In this document: positions 1-11,539 of the stretch, piece by piece
Numbering within the stretch: position 1 is the stretch's first letter
Layout of the letters: the number at the start of each line of letters is the position of its first letter
DNA from: Serripes groenlandicus
Lineage: Eukaryota > Mollusca > Bivalvia > Cardiida > Cardiidae
Direction: 5' to 3'
DNA length: 64,000 bases
Assembly (NCBI GenBank): GCA_031761405.1
Contig: JASEVX010000033.1
Span: 304,522 to 368,521 of the forward strand
Program-made: the position numbers and the translations under genes
The notes under the pieces: generated by a model
Databases searched by the model: none
Told to the model about the DNA's origin: nothing
What the model saw: the letters and a program-made list of their open reading frames with translations, nothing else

Positions 1-272
1 GTTAAAACACACACAGTATACCACATAAGGCCGCACAAATAAATGCTGTACAATTGATTTCTTCTAAAATACATTATTTTCACTGTACTTACAAAGGTCT
101 TTCGGAAGCAAACATCGAGACTGAAAGCTTGTTTCGTAATCAATAACAAATATAATGAATAAGGTTAAACTAAAAAGTCCTAAAAGTGGTCAGAGTTTGA
201 TTCATTTTTATGCTGACATGGGTACATTTAACAGTACAATGTGTATTGTAAACGTGGAAAACAAATTAATAT
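1..272. other. unannotated AT-rich sequence
   Basis: No coding, RNA or repeat feature recognised before the SINE that begins near 274. Confidence 0.5.
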
Positions 273-273
273 T

Positions 274-562
274 AACCCTGGTAGCTCAGTCGGTAGAGAC
301 GCGGATATTCAATCCAGGGATTGTGAGTTCGAACCCCAGCTCGACCAACATTCTTTCCGACGTGTGAAAAAAAGCCAATGCGACAAACGTCATTCTTCTT
401 CAACCACTGTGCTTACAGTCTATGTGAAAAGTAGCCAGTTGTTATATATGAAGTAATGGTGTGAGAAAGCCCTGAAGCACATGAGTAAGTTAACTGGCCG
501 CCGTAATATGACTGCTGAAGACTGTTGAAAACGCCGTTTAAAACCAATTAATTAATCAATCG
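274..562 (+). mobile_element. tRNA-derived SINE, full length
   Basis: The tRNA-like head (about 274-350) has an A box (TAGCTCAGTCGGTAGAG) and a B box (GAGTTCGAACCCC). A body with AACATTCTTTCCGACGTGTG follows. The tail GACTGTTGAAAACGCCGTTT ends in AATTAATTAATC repeats. The extra body makes this a SINE and not a tRNA gene. Confidence 0.8.
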
Positions 563-687
563 ATATTTACCAACGTGTATCAATTGATTTGTGTATATGT
601 TAATGCATTTGAACACCATCTTAGTTTGGTACATAAATAAACATTGTAGTAAAACAACACTTCATTCAGTGCATCAGCACTTTTACT

Positions 688-858
688 TTCCCTTTTCCTC
701 ATACAGCAAACCTGCAGCAGACGACTTTGAAAGCATGTTGGCAAAGAGGGAAATTGCTCCTTTCAATAACAATACTTTAAATTAGAGATTTTCACATTTT
801 CGTCGACATGTTTTCAAAGTCTCCTGCAGCAGATATATTGTATATGGAAAAGAGTTAA
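688..858. mobile_element. old TTAA element, degenerate
   Basis: It starts CCTTTTCCTCATACAGCAAA, contains CTGCAGCAGACGACTTTGAA and ends GAAAAGAGTTAA. The centre is partly deleted. Confidence 0.6.
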
Positions 859-879
859 ACGACTTGGATTTCGATATTT

Positions 880-1075
880 AATCCTTTCCCACATACAGCA
901 AACCTGCAGCAGATGACGTTTAAAGCAAGTTTGCACCCAGAAAAGCACTATAATTGAAGGTATTAATCCTGCGAAAAGTTGAAAACATTGTGGCAAATTG
1001 AGAAATTGCAACAATGATTTCAAAAGTCGTCTGCTGCAGAGGCCTCAGAAAGCGTCTTTAAGGTGGGAAAGGGTA
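880..1075 (-). mobile_element. old TTAA element
   Basis: Left end TAATCCTTTCCCACATACAG, right end with CGTCTGCTGCAGAGGCCTCA and GGGAAAGGGTAA. The central hairpin is reduced. Confidence 0.7.
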
Positions 1076-1121
1076 ACAGTTTATTTATGTTGTGGGTTTG
1101 ATATAATTCGACATTAACTTG

Positions 1122-1311
1122 ATTAAACTCTTCCTACATACAACAAATATGCAGCCGACGACTTAAAACATTTAATCCGAAATAATGAACTATATAATAG
1201 AGGAACAGTTATTGAATAAGGTTGAAAGCAAAGGGAGTAAATGCTAACAATAAACAATTTTTCTATTTGCAACACCGTTTTCAAAAGTCGTCTGTTTATG
1301 GGAAAGGGTTA
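1122..1311 (-). mobile_element. old TTAA element, degenerate
   Basis: Left end TTAAACTCTTCCTACATACA, right end ATGGGAAAGGGTTAAAG. The right-arm CTGCAGCAG block is partly lost. Confidence 0.6.
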
Positions 1312-1562
1312 AAGAGATAAATCTACACCGATATGTCATCTACGGTTTCACTAATTAATAAGGTTATTTGATGCACACACGTTTTTCTACAAAATAATTT
1401 AATGATGAATTGAGCCAGTGCATGACAAAAAAATACCTGTTGGCACTGTCGAACATTACAATTTTTTTCAAAATAGGTTTGGATCACGCTGTACACCTGA
1501 TGAATTTTATCAAAATCTTTACAAGTTGATAGTATATTTTAAAGAGCTTACGTACATAATGT

Positions 1563-2878
1563 GTGTGCATAAACAGTGTAAATGATGGATCAGACTGTGT
1601 GCATGAACAGTGTAATATTGGATCAGATTATATGCTTGAACAGTGTAATACTGGATCAGACTGTGTGCATAAACAGTGTAATGCTGGATCAGACTGTGTG
1701 CATGCACAGTGTAATACCTGATCAGAGTTTGTACATGAACAGTGTAATACTGGATCAGACTGTTTGCATAAACAGTTTAATATTGGATCAGACTGTGTGC
1801 ATAAACAGTGTAATACTGGATCAGACTGTGTGCATGAACAGTGTAATGCTGGATCAGACTGTGTGCATAAACAGTGTAATGCTGGATCAGACTGTGTGCA
1901 TGAACAGTTTAATACTGGATCAGACTGTGTGCATGAACAGTTTAATACTGGATCAGACTGTGTGCATGAACAGTTTAATATTGGATCAGACTGTGTGCAT
2001 GAACATTGTAATGCTGGATCAGACTGTGTGCATAAACAGTGTAATGCTGGATCAGATTGTGTGCATGAACAGTTTAATACTGGATCAGACTGTGTGAATA
2101 AACAGTGTAATACTGGATCAGACTGTGTACATGAACAGTGTAATACTGGATCAGACTGTGTACATGAACAGTGTAATACTTGATCAGACTGTGTGCATAA
2201 ACAGTGTAATACTGGATCAGACTGTGTACAGGAACAGTGTAATACTTGATCAGACTGTGTGCATGAACAGTGTAATACTGTATCAGATTGTGTACATGAA
2301 CAGTGTAATACTTGATCAGACTGTGTGCATGAACAGTGTAATACTGGATCAGGCTGTGTGCATAAACAGTGTAATACATGAACAGTTTAATACTAAATCA
2401 GACTGTGTGCATGATTAGTGTTATACTGGATCAGACAGTGTGCATGAACAGTTTAATTCTGGATCAGACTGTGTACATGAACAGTGTAATACTGGATCAG
2501 ACTGTGTGCATGAACAGTGTAATACTGTATCAGGCTGTGTGCATAAACAGTGTAATACTGAATCAGATTGTGTGCATGAACAGTGTAATACTGGATCAGA
2601 TTGTGTGCATGAACAGTGTAATACTGGATCAGATTGTGTGCATGAACAGTGTAATACTGTATCAGATTGTGTGCATGAACAGTGTAATACTGGATCAGAT
2701 TGTGTGCATGAACAGTGTAATACTGGATCAGATTGTGTGCATGAACAGTGTAATACTGTATCAGGCTGTGTGCATAAACAGTGTAATACTGTATTAGACG
2801 GTGTACATGAACAGTGTAATACTGGATCAGATTGTGTGCATGAACAGTGAAATACTGGATCAGACTTTGTGCATGAAC
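1563..2878. repeat. 33-bp minisatellite, about 40 units
   Basis: The unit is TGGATCAGACTGTGTGCATG followed by AACAGTGTAATAC, repeated head to tail with scattered substitutions and few length changes. Because 33 is a multiple of three, frames stay open on both strands and translate as 11-residue repeats such as MNSVILDQTVC. I see no start context, codon bias or splice sites, so I treat it as non-coding. Confidence 0.95.
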
Positions 2879-2884
2879 AGGCTT

Positions 2885-3335
2885 ATCTGAATATATATAT
2901 ACTGTTTTGAAAAGGAAATTTGCACCTTTTTCAAAGCACGGGTGAAATAAGAAGAATTACTTTCTAAGAAGAACATGACGGATCAGACAATCACTGATGT
3001 TTTGTCTACCGAACTTTCAAAACCACAATGATTCTATATATCGTTTAAACCATGACTAGGTGTGGATGCTGCGATTCCGATTAGGTATTGTAGTTTCTAA
3101 CATTAATTCTCCTATTACGGGGTGCCAAGTTCTAATTTGTTTCTAGCAAAATTCAACACATCATTCATAATATCAATACACTTGACGTAGACATCATTTC
3201 AACTATAAGTAACATGAATATTCTCAGTTTGACCACAGGCATCCGAGTTTTCGTTTGAGAAAAGTTGAAAAAAACAAGAAACAGGACCGTGTTACTACAA
3301 ACAGTCTCTCTATATTATCCATATATTTAGTTTTA
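2885..3335. other. no recognisable feature
   Basis: AT-rich single-copy-looking sequence between the minisatellite and the next dispersed repeat. Confidence 0.5.
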
Positions 3336-3339
3336 AAAA

Positions 3340-4080
3340 ACAAGAGGGCCATGATGGCCCTATATCGCTCACCTGATTTAATAGAACTTCAATATTTTTC
3401 AAAGATTTTACTCTATACATATAAGGAAAACAAGCAACCCCCATGTTTTTAAACGGATCAAAATAAACTGAACAACCTTAGCAGAGGGTCACACAAGGAA
3501 CATGTGTGCCGAATTATTTTCAAATCAGGCCAGTTATTTAGTACAAGAAGATTTTCTTTACTATATTACATATAAGGAAAACATGCCCCGCCCCCTGGCG
3601 GCCATGTTTTTCATCAGATCGGAATAATTTCAACAATTTTGGTAGAGGTCACCCAAAGTATATTTGTGCAGAATTATTTTTAAATCAGGCAGGTACTTTC
3701 GGACAAGAAGATTTTTTAAAGATTTTACAATTTACATACAAGCCCCTGGCGGCCCTGCTTTTAAACGGATTGGATTAACTTGATCAACCTTGGTTGAAGG
3801 TCCCCCAATGAAAATTTGCTAAATTATCATTAGCGGTCATGTTTTTCAACGGATCGAAATAATTTGAGCAATCTTGGTAAAGCGTCTCCCAAGGAACATT
3901 TGTTCAAATTGATTTTTAAATCGGACAAGTTCTTTTGGACAAGAAGATTTTTTAAATTTTTAAAGAAAATTCCCTTTTCTGATGCCACAGCAAACAAAGT
4001 TCAACATGGAATTGAATACTTCGAAAAGGGACCATTATTCTTAAGTCTTTATGTTACTTTGCAGGAATTTCTATAGGATC
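3340..4080 (+). mobile_element. modular repeat starting GGGCCATGATGGCCC
   Basis: It opens with CAAGAGGGCCATGATGGCCC and TATCGCTCACCTG, then holds three or four degenerate modules of about 130-170 bp, each with GCCCCTGGCGGCC, a variant of TCACCCAAGGAACAT and AGAAGATTTT. No transposase or RT is seen. Confidence 0.7.
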
Positions 4081-4083
4081 GCC

Positions 4084-4985
4084 ACTATAGTGCCATTGGC
4101 GCTTTGATTTTTAAGATATCTCCAATGCGGGATATACCTACTTCAAACTAAAATGTAATGCAAATGTGATCTGATCCTGTCCATGCGTTTTGATTATATA
4201 ATAATGTTTATTTGCATGTTTAACTTAAACATTATATCAGAAAATGTGTCGACGAATTTCTCTATATATACGACACCGTTTCTGATGCAGATGCAAAATT
4301 ATCCTAGTTTCAGTGTCTAGTGAATAGAGTCTGGATTTGTTTTGTACCCAGGGCTGTATAGAATCTTTATCCGATTATAAGGATTTAATACAAATCAATA
4401 GGCAAATTTTGCCGCAACGCCAAATTACGTTTTCCGATTCCTGTTGAACCATAAAAGAAATCAGTTATAGAAAGAAAACACCTGATAACACTTTGAAATT
4501 ATGTAAAATATAATAGAATTAATGTAATATAAACCCGTTGCCATGGCAATTTCTTTTTTTTTGATATCATAAGCCTGGAAAGTCTTTGTCAGAGCGACAA
4601 TGGTTATTGAATCGAGTGGAGAGACATCAGTTATAATATATATTCAAGGCGTTAAATACGATAGACCGGTAAGCTAGTAGATATACTCATTTCAATTTCA
4701 TCTTTTTTTAAAATTATTTTTCTTTATAAATAAAATGCTTTTTGTCATAAAGGCACACCTGATAATTGCAAGATAATTGTCAAATACCGTCCATTTGCAA
4801 AATATATTAAGACGAGTTTCTCTTTTCCTGCATGAAAACGAATGTTGGTACACCTGTAGCTGGCGGTTTCGGAGAACTTTGTAGAAAGGTGAGAGGCAGC
4901 CTACAATGAGTAAACCATCCTTTAATCACAATGTTTTTCTTTAAAATGTGATATATTCAAACAAATTATGTTTTATAGGAGGACG
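4084..4985. other. no recognisable feature
   Basis: AT-rich intergenic sequence; I could not support any gene or repeat here. Confidence 0.45.
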
Positions 4986-5092
4986 GTACTTTCCCAATCT
5001 CATTAAAACCAGATCTTAACTCGCACACTCGTATATACGTACATAGAAGTTTTTTGGTCTGATTTTAATGAGATTGGTACTTTCCAACCTGT
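4986..5092. mobile_element. small hairpin element
   Basis: Arms GTACTTTCCCAATCTCATTA (4986 onward) and TAATGAGATTGGTAC face each other around about 50 bp, including paired AAAACCAGA and TCTGATTTT. The structure fits a short foldback element. Confidence 0.6.
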
Positions 5093-5191
5093 TTCGTGAA
5101 ACACATCGCTACAGTGCATAGTCTGTAGCAATGTCAGTAAATAATGAGACGCAACTTACTAACATTCTTGCATTTATCTAAGGTGATGGCT

Positions 5192-5565
5192 CTTTAAAGC
5201 GACTGAAATCCAGATGGCACGAGAAAAAAAAAAAAAAATATTGAATTCGCCCTAAATGTTATTCTTTATGTTATCCAAGTAAAACCAGGGTAGAACATGT
5301 ATCGTATTTTATCAATAATGTGAACTTGAGTCGTTTTCAATTGTCCCGATGAAGGGGTTTCCTATTTAAAAATACTTACCCGTTACTGACAGGGTAAAAT
5401 TTGCGATGGATAAAGTATCGAAAACAAGAAAATCTTACCGATTATAGGGGTATGTAATATGTCAGTTATATTTTAATGCCCCAAATACAAAAATAACAAT
5501 TATTTTCTTAAAATTGGATTTTTTTTTTCGACAGTTGGGTATCTGGAGTTCAGTCGCTTTAAGGG
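5192..5565. mobile_element. TIR element with AAAGCGACTGAA ends
   Basis: The left end CTTTAAAGCGACTGAAATCC is mirrored at the right by AGTTCAGTCGCTTTAAG. Length is about 375 bp, with poly(A) near the left end and no coding capacity. Confidence 0.65.
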
Positions 5566-5794
5566 GGTATCTTTGTATCTGGAAACCCCTCCTTTTTAAC
5601 CATTAGGATGTGTCCTTTAATGTATGATCTTAATATTCAATAGAATTATTGTCAAAGTGTTTGAAAAACCCATTTTAAATATGGAAAGTAATTCCTGAAT
5701 GTAGATATAAATATTAAACTTGCTCAATTCTAGTTTATGTCTCTTGTATGTAGCAATTGTTTAGCTTTTCTAAAAAAAATTATTCTTTATAAAT

Positions 5795-6183
5795 ATGAGA
5801 GACAATCTGCTTTTCACAACTATTGCAAAGACACGAGATGAAGATACGGAAGCAGTTCTTAGTAACTTTATTGAAACTCGCTTAAAACTTCGTGACATAA
5901 AATTCAAACATGTGCATCGTCTAAGATCAAGAGTTGATAGGCAAAGCAAATTGACGTTTCACCAAACAACGAAAGGCTGTTCGGAAGTATGGTCGTCTTT
6001 TCGCAGGCACCAATATCCGTTTTACCCCTTATTACGTGCCGCGCGAAAGAGTGCTAAACATGCTAGTAAAAGACGGACACTTCGTCAATGGGCATGAGGT
6101 CAGACCTCCTAACAGATACGTAGCCAGTTCGATCCCAACAAAACGGAAGGAAGGTCCCCATCAAGCTGGTAATAGTGAAACAT
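5795..6183 (+). pseudogene. LINE ORF1 relic (frameshifted)
   Basis: An open stretch starting MRDNLLFTTIAKTRDEDTEA and continuing to DIKFKHVHRLRSR matches the pattern of the RNA-binding ORF1 domain of L1-like and CR1-like LINEs (RENLLF...EDTE...FI...HR). After about residue 55 the similarity moves to another frame, where NIRFTPYYVPRERVLNMLVK is readable before a stop near 6183. At least one frameshift separates the parts, so it is not functional. Confidence 0.6.
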
Positions 6184-6230
6184 AGGACAATCATGGTGGT
6201 CGAAATGAATCAAAACCAACATCTCTATCC

Positions 6231-6460
6231 TTTTCTAGTTTATTTGTTTGTGGTTTAAAGAGTAAACTTATTACTCCGGACTTTAGGCAATATGTTATCA
6301 ATTTTGATATTTTTGCATGCACGAAAACACATTTAGACTCTTTAGATATTTTGACAATGAATGACTATATGTGGCGTGTTTTGACATTTTGTGCCCAAAA
6401 GAGAATCGCATTTGTAATTATTGTTTAACTCATAAACACATTTTAACAGTTGAAAATGAA
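6231..6460 (+). pseudogene. LINE ORF2 endonuclease relic
   Basis: A frame from 6231 reads FVCGLKSKLITPDFRQYVIN and FDIFACTKTHLDSLD, the N-terminal part of an apurinic-type endonuclease (compare NVxGLxxK...DIFxxTETHLD). The usual ETH is KTH, and further stops follow. No reverse transcriptase is present, so the copy is truncated. Confidence 0.6.
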
Positions 6461-6770
6461 TAACATTTTCTCAATGTGACCAATGGCTTGCAGAAAGACA
6501 GAGCTTATTGTATGCAGGGTATAACGGCCAAGATGATATGAGCTAGAAGTTTTTAGAATCTGATGAAAAGCGAAAGTAGCGTTAATTATTATAAAAAAGA
6601 TCGCAAACTATATTTCAGTTATAATTGCACTAAGATATTCATCCATCCGATAAAAAAAGTCATTGCTCGATTAACATTGTAAATAAGTATATTTATTTAA
6701 TGCTAAGTGATGAAATACTGTGTTCTATCAGTGAAATAAAATACTTATTCCACACTGTGGAATATTAATA

Positions 6771-7572
6771 AATGACGTCAAAGGGACTAACATTATGACG
6801 TCAAACCGCTGACGTGACGTCATTTTCCTAGTATTCGGTCATGTTATTCTACACAAGTTATATATAAAGAAATACATAATGGGTATATTATTTGTTTTTC
6901 ATCAATTCGTCATTAAATAAAAAGAAAATGTGTTTGCTTTGAGTGTATATGGAATATATTTCAACTCGAAGTGATACAATTTAAACATTTTCAATGAGGG
7001 AAGTCGGTTATCTCCCTTTAATACTCTCTACATCTAGCTAGGTCCTATCATTTGGTTTCCTCTGTTTTAATCATTGGTTTCTTTGCACTGGATGGTGCAC
7101 TTATAATTGCATTTTCTTGGCCAACTGTTATTAGATTGATTAGTAATTCCACATTTGTTTTCTTTAAACACTGCTATGTAAATTTTCTCTTTTGAATCAT
7201 CACTTTAATTAACACATTTATGATTAATGTGTACAGAGTAATTGCAATATCTCATTGCAAACTAGCGATAAAGACAAAGGATTCCAACTAAAAGGACCTA
7301 CCAACTATTTGGTCTCCCTTGGTCTTTATCTGACAAGGGAGATAATATAATTATCAATAATGTCCCTCATTGTATCACGTCTCGATGAGATATATTCCAT
7401 ATCCACTCAAAACAAACAAATATCCTCTATTTATCACATGACAATGATTGTATCCCATGTAATATACCCATTACGTATTTCTTTATATACAACGTGTGTA
7501 CTATAACATGACCTTATACTAGGAAAATGACGTCACGTCAGCGTTTTGATGTCATACGTTAGTCACTTTGGC
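6771..7572. mobile_element. about 800-bp inverted-repeat element with TGACGTCA motifs
   Basis: The left arm (from about 6771) with GACTAACATTATGACGTCAA and GACGTGACGTCATTTTCCTA is mirrored at 7500-7572 (TAGGAAAATGACGTCACGTC, GTTAGTCACTTT). Inner blocks also pair: TTGAGTGTATATGGAATATA with the region at 7390-7415, and GTGATACAAT with ATTGTATCAC. The arms exceed 100 bp with mismatches. No open frame is present. Confidence 0.75.
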
Positions 7573-7805
7573 GCCAAAACCCGTAAATTTCATCTAGAAA
7601 TATTGTAATCGTTAAATACATTTTTATAGAAATACGCCTCATAAGTCACTTTATGTGATAGATATAATATCTCATGAGTGTTATTTATTATCACTTTTAA
7701 TAAACTAATAATTATTTGTGGCATTGTTATACGGTTTACTGACGAAATTAAAATAGCTTTGGAAAACCCGATTTTCTTTGTGTGTTTCGTCATGTGATAA
7801 AAAGA

Positions 7806-7955
7806 ATCTGACATTCGTTGTCATTTCATAAACAGTTTTATTAAACTCGTCCAAGATATTTGTTATCAAGCTCGCCACAGGCTCGCTTAATAACAACAAA
7901 TCTTGAACTCGTTTAATAAAACTTTATATGAAATGACAACTCATGTCAGATCCTA
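7806..7955. repeat. hairpin with about 55-bp arms
   Basis: TGTCATTTCATAAACAGTTT at the left pairs with AAACTTTATATGAAATGACA at the right. TTATTAAACTCG pairs with CGTTTAATAA, and AAGATATTTGTT with AACAAATCTT. It lies just beyond the larger inverted-repeat element. Confidence 0.65.
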
Positions 7956-8189
7956 TAGGATGGGACTCCCTATTATCGGTGTACTTACGTTTTTGTCGAA
8001 AAAAAATAAATAAAGCAAACTTAACTGTAAATTATATCCAGTGTCACTCATTCCTTTATATGTCCTTGTTAATTAACTTACACAAAATAATCATTCACAT
8101 CTGTGAAAAGTTCCAAATATTTTGTCCATCCGCACCCATTTTGAAATTGACATTCAAGGGAGGCAATCACTCACCGGTGTAATTACAAA

Positions 8190-8955
8190 AAGCATTAGTA
8201 CGGTGGTCCTGTTGTATCAATCCTTACAAGATTTTGATATTTAATGTGAAAATGACTATCCTATAAAACATTTGTCACTAGAACAATTATATTTAATTTA
8301 AATGTTAATTTATTAACTGTTCCATAATATGAACTTATTTACACGATATTTTCAGAATCAATTTGTTAAATTTTCTTATTGGCACAATTTAATCATATTT
8401 TCCAAAAATGACCCATTTCTTTGTTATTTTTTTAGTCCTTATAAAAACATCCTTAATTTTTGTAACACAGTATATGATTTAGAAGTTTAAAAATAGCATA
8501 TATGTTAAAATTTATAACCACCACAAACATACAGGCAAAAATAACAATTTTTTTTTTTAGAATTTTGGTCCTTAATTTCTTCCATGTTTTCTACAGTCGA
8601 GAAAACTTCACGGAATGTAATCACGTGACTTGAAATTCCTATGATGTCATAAGCAGTTAATACACAACATGTTCAAATGTGAAAGAAAAAATCAACAACA
8701 GGTTTTCTACTAAAAAAATGACGATTTTGTTGGTGAGGGGTCAGGGCATGTCGGATTTTCTTTTTAATATGGGTAACAATCATGATGTGTCGTAATTTCT
8801 GAGAATATTGATTTTTTGAAAAAAAATATTGTAGCATTTGAAAGTCGTGATAACTGAGATTCCTGATGGAATCATACGGCATCCGGTTGTGCGCGCGCAA
8901 CAAAGAAAACACCGGTTTTGTGTTTACCTTGGTATTCGTGATAACACGGTATTCG
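8190..8955. other. no recognisable feature
   Basis: AT-rich sequence with short homopolymers only. Confidence 0.45.
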
Positions 8956-8960
8956 TAGAA

Positions 8961-8999
8961 CCAGGGACACTATATTACATGTATATATAGTGTCCCTGG
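8961..8999. repeat. short palindrome
   Basis: CCAGGGACACTATA pairs exactly with TATAGTGTCCCTGG across a short loop. Confidence 0.7.
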
Positions 9000-9312
9000 T
9001 AGAACCTACTATATATATTAAAACTCAACTCTATGTGAATTGTATATCTGTATATTTGCTCTATTTTGGGCCGGTGGCCTCTTTTTACAAATCAATTATC
9101 GTAATGTATTGTATTGTATATGTACATGGGGTACCGTGTACATGTATGTATAATTGTAATATTGAGTTTATCATATGTAACACACGTTTGTTCATGTTTC
9201 ATTTCATTTTCTGTATGTTCGAGGCCCTCATGGAAGATTGACTTGCATATGTACTATGTCAAATGAGTGTCCTCTCTAAGTAAAACCTTTATTATTATTA
9301 TTACTATTATTG
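9000..9312 (+). mobile_element. probable LINE/SINE 3' tail ending in (TTA)n
   Basis: AGGCCCTCATGGAAGATTGA, GTCAAATGAGTGTCCTCTC and AAGTAAAACC are followed by (TTATTA)n. This looks like the 3' UTR end of a non-LTR element with a simple-repeat tail. The assignment rests on layout and memory of similar tails. Confidence 0.45.
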
Positions 9313-10029
9313 GCGAACAGCGTAGTAGAGCCAGATTAGTTTGTGTGGATATACATTCTGATCTGTATCTACGCTCGCCGTAAACGCCTTGCGGTTGCTT
9401 TTCGAAGTACGTCGCTCACATTGTTTACGCTGTCTAAAACTTAAAATCGACAGCTTCATCATGAACTGGCAGCTGTGAAATAATCTTAAATACCGTTAAA
9501 AACGCTGTCAAACTCTAATCCAAAAGACATGGTCGGGAAAAAGAGATTGGCGAAAGCTCGATGAACTCGCCGCTGTGAAATAATCTTAAATACCTTTGAA
9601 AACGGTGTCAAACTCTAGTCCAAAAGACAGCATGTGTTATACAAAAAAATCAAGTTTTATATTCCTGTTTCCACGATCAAAATGTTCCCAATTGGAATTA
9701 TATAAACTGCCAGGATGATATTTATGACGTCAAATATAACGCTACGACTTTAAAAGTTGAGACACATATTTCCATCATATAAACGCTAAAACCACCTGCT
9801 ACTTTTTATTCAAATAATACGTCATTTGCGAGAAAAGGCATCGATTTTCATAGATCATGTATGCAATGTTATAAATAGTTTCCTATTGAACTTTTGATAC
9901 TGGGATTCTTTTCCTCGAGATTTACCTGCTAGTAAAAACTGGTGCTGAAACACCCATTTCTTTAAACATGCGTAAAATACATCATGTATTAACAGTTCAA
10001 AATGGTGTTATGATTGATTTAATGGTTTG
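9313..10029. repeat. unannotated sequence with a local direct duplication
   Basis: GCTGTGAAATAATCTTAAAT occurs at about 9470 and again about 100 bp later, each followed by GTCAAACTCTA and CAAAAGACA, so about 80 bp are duplicated in tandem. The rest shows nothing. Confidence 0.6.
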
Positions 10030-10278
10030 GATTTAACGCTGTTTTCAAAAATTCTTCAGTCATACCACGGTGGCAAGTATACCTACCAATGAGTTTCCTG
10101 GATTTCTCACACTAGTACTCCACACTACACGCAACCGGCTTTTATTATCCCGTTGGTGGAAGATGAATGATGCGTGTTGCATTGCATTTTGTCAAACTTC
10201 TGATTACATGACATCCGAACTCACAGTCCATGGGTTGACAGACCGCGTCCGTAGGGACCGAGCTACCGGGGCTCGGTA
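10030..10278 (-). mobile_element. tRNA-derived SINE, minus strand
   Basis: The tail GTTTGGATTTAACGCTGTTT is at the left and the tRNA-like head, with ACCGAGCTACCGGGGCTCGG as its reverse complement, at the right. The body GGAAGATGAATGATGCG matches the SINE near 56375-56787. Confidence 0.7.
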
Positions 10279-10462
10279 AATACATTCTATGTTCTTCCGT
10301 AATAATAGGAAATTACGAGATACCCTAGGGTTACGGGGAGACTTTAGATATATCATAATAACTCTTTTTGTATTGAAAACAGTGCGCATCCAGACATTAC
10401 CCACATATATCACCATCTTGCTTTACCTTACTTTTACCAACGATTGCATAAACCTAACATAA

Positions 10463-10691
10463 ATGAGCCGTTCCAGGAGAAAACCAACATAATGGACTGT
10501 CTGCGCAGGCTTATCCGGGCCGTCACATTCCGTCACAGGTGAGTAGAGGTATAGAGTAATGATTCCTGAAACAGAAAAGCCACAGAAGGCGAAAAGTGTC
10601 TGTCCGAGTAAGCCTGCACGGCATTCTTATGCTGATCTGGTCTATACTTTAAAGAGAGTCCACAATGTTGTTGTTCTCGTTATTCGGCTCA
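10463..10691. mobile_element. GAGCCG TIR element, copy 1
   Basis: Left TIR ATGAGCCGTTCCAGGAGAAA and a degraded right TIR (TTGTTCTCGTTATTCGGCTC). The inside holds CGCAGGCTTATCCGGGC and AAGCCTGCACGGCAT. No coding sequence. Confidence 0.75.
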
Positions 10692-10875
10692 AATGATATT
10701 TACAGCATTTGTGAAAAAATATAGACCATGATCAGCCGGCTGATTAAACTTGTTTTTTTTTTGTTACTCATGTATTCATTCTCAGTAAGTAATATTTCAG
10801 TATTAAGCTCTTGACCAAAGGGAATCCTTATCCTTATGAATTCTTACAACTGGTCTTGTCTTTAATATGTTTGTT

Positions 10876-10950
10876 ATTATATTAATTAACCCCTTTTCTA
10901 ACATTTAACGAATCTGCAGCAGACGACTTTGAAAAGGTGTGTGCAAAAAA
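10876..10950 (-). mobile_element. old TTAA element, left part only
   Basis: TTAACCCCTTTTCTAACATT and CTGCAGCAGACGACTTTGAA are present; the rest is cut off by the SINE fragment that follows. Confidence 0.55.
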
Positions 10951-10977
10951 CGTGAACAATCTGTATACAAATAAAAA

Positions 10978-11096
10978 TTAATAGCGACGCGGGCCGTCAA
11001 TCGAGGGGTTGTGGGTTCTAACCCCAGCTCGGCCAACATTCTTTTAGATGTTGGAAAAAAGTCACTGTGACAAGCTTCATTCGTCTTCAATATTGT
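10978..11096 (+). mobile_element. truncated SINE (head and first part of body)
   Basis: It retains GTTCTAACCCCAGCTCGGCC (B-box region) and AACATTCTTTTAGATGTTGG, the same body as the SINE at 274-562. The A box is partly lost. Confidence 0.65.
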
Positions 11097-11099
11097 TTT

Positions 11100-11325
11100 T
11101 TCTCTGAAAATGCTGATCTGATTTCAAAATAACCCGGCAGCCAAAGTTCGAAGGTGAGCAAGATATTAATTGAATGCAGTTACAAAGATTGTGGGAAAAT
11201 GAGAAATTGCTCATCATGTATGAAAACAGGTAAAGAGAAATATATCTTCGATTTTATTTATCTCTGAAAATGCTAGTCTGATTTCAAAATAACCCGGCAG
11301 CCAAAGTACAATGGTGAGCTATACA
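11100..11325. repeat. direct repeats of a 58-bp block
   Basis: CTGATTTCAAAATAACCCGG with CAGCCAAAGT and GGTGAGC occurs at about 11115 and again about 160 bp on. Confidence 0.65.
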
Positions 11326-11539
11326 AAGCCTGAATTAAACCTTAAAATATTTGTTTCTACATTTTCATCAAAATTCTGTTCAAAGTAGAGGTCTGCACTT
11401 TCATTTTCAAACACGAAATATAATATACATGTAGTAGCAAATGTGTAAATGCTAATATCGGGGGAAATCTGATCAAGAAAGCACGGAACTGGAAAAAGCG
11501 TGGTCACTGTCAATGAAACAGATTATCAGTAAATGGCTT

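Noticed and set aside
274..350. A tRNA gene
   Set aside because: A and B boxes are present, but the cloverleaf is imperfect and the sequence continues into a SINE body and tail. The same holds for 20706-20797, 49546-49620, 54400-54475 and 56700-56787.
1582..2850. Long frames on both strands encoding 11-residue repeats (MNSVILDQTVC, VHEQCNTGSD)
   Set aside because: They follow from a 33-bp tandem array; frames are open in several phases and both strands, with no gene structure.
1563..2878. CRISPR array
   Set aside because: The repeats are contiguous without unique spacers and the genome is eukaryotic.
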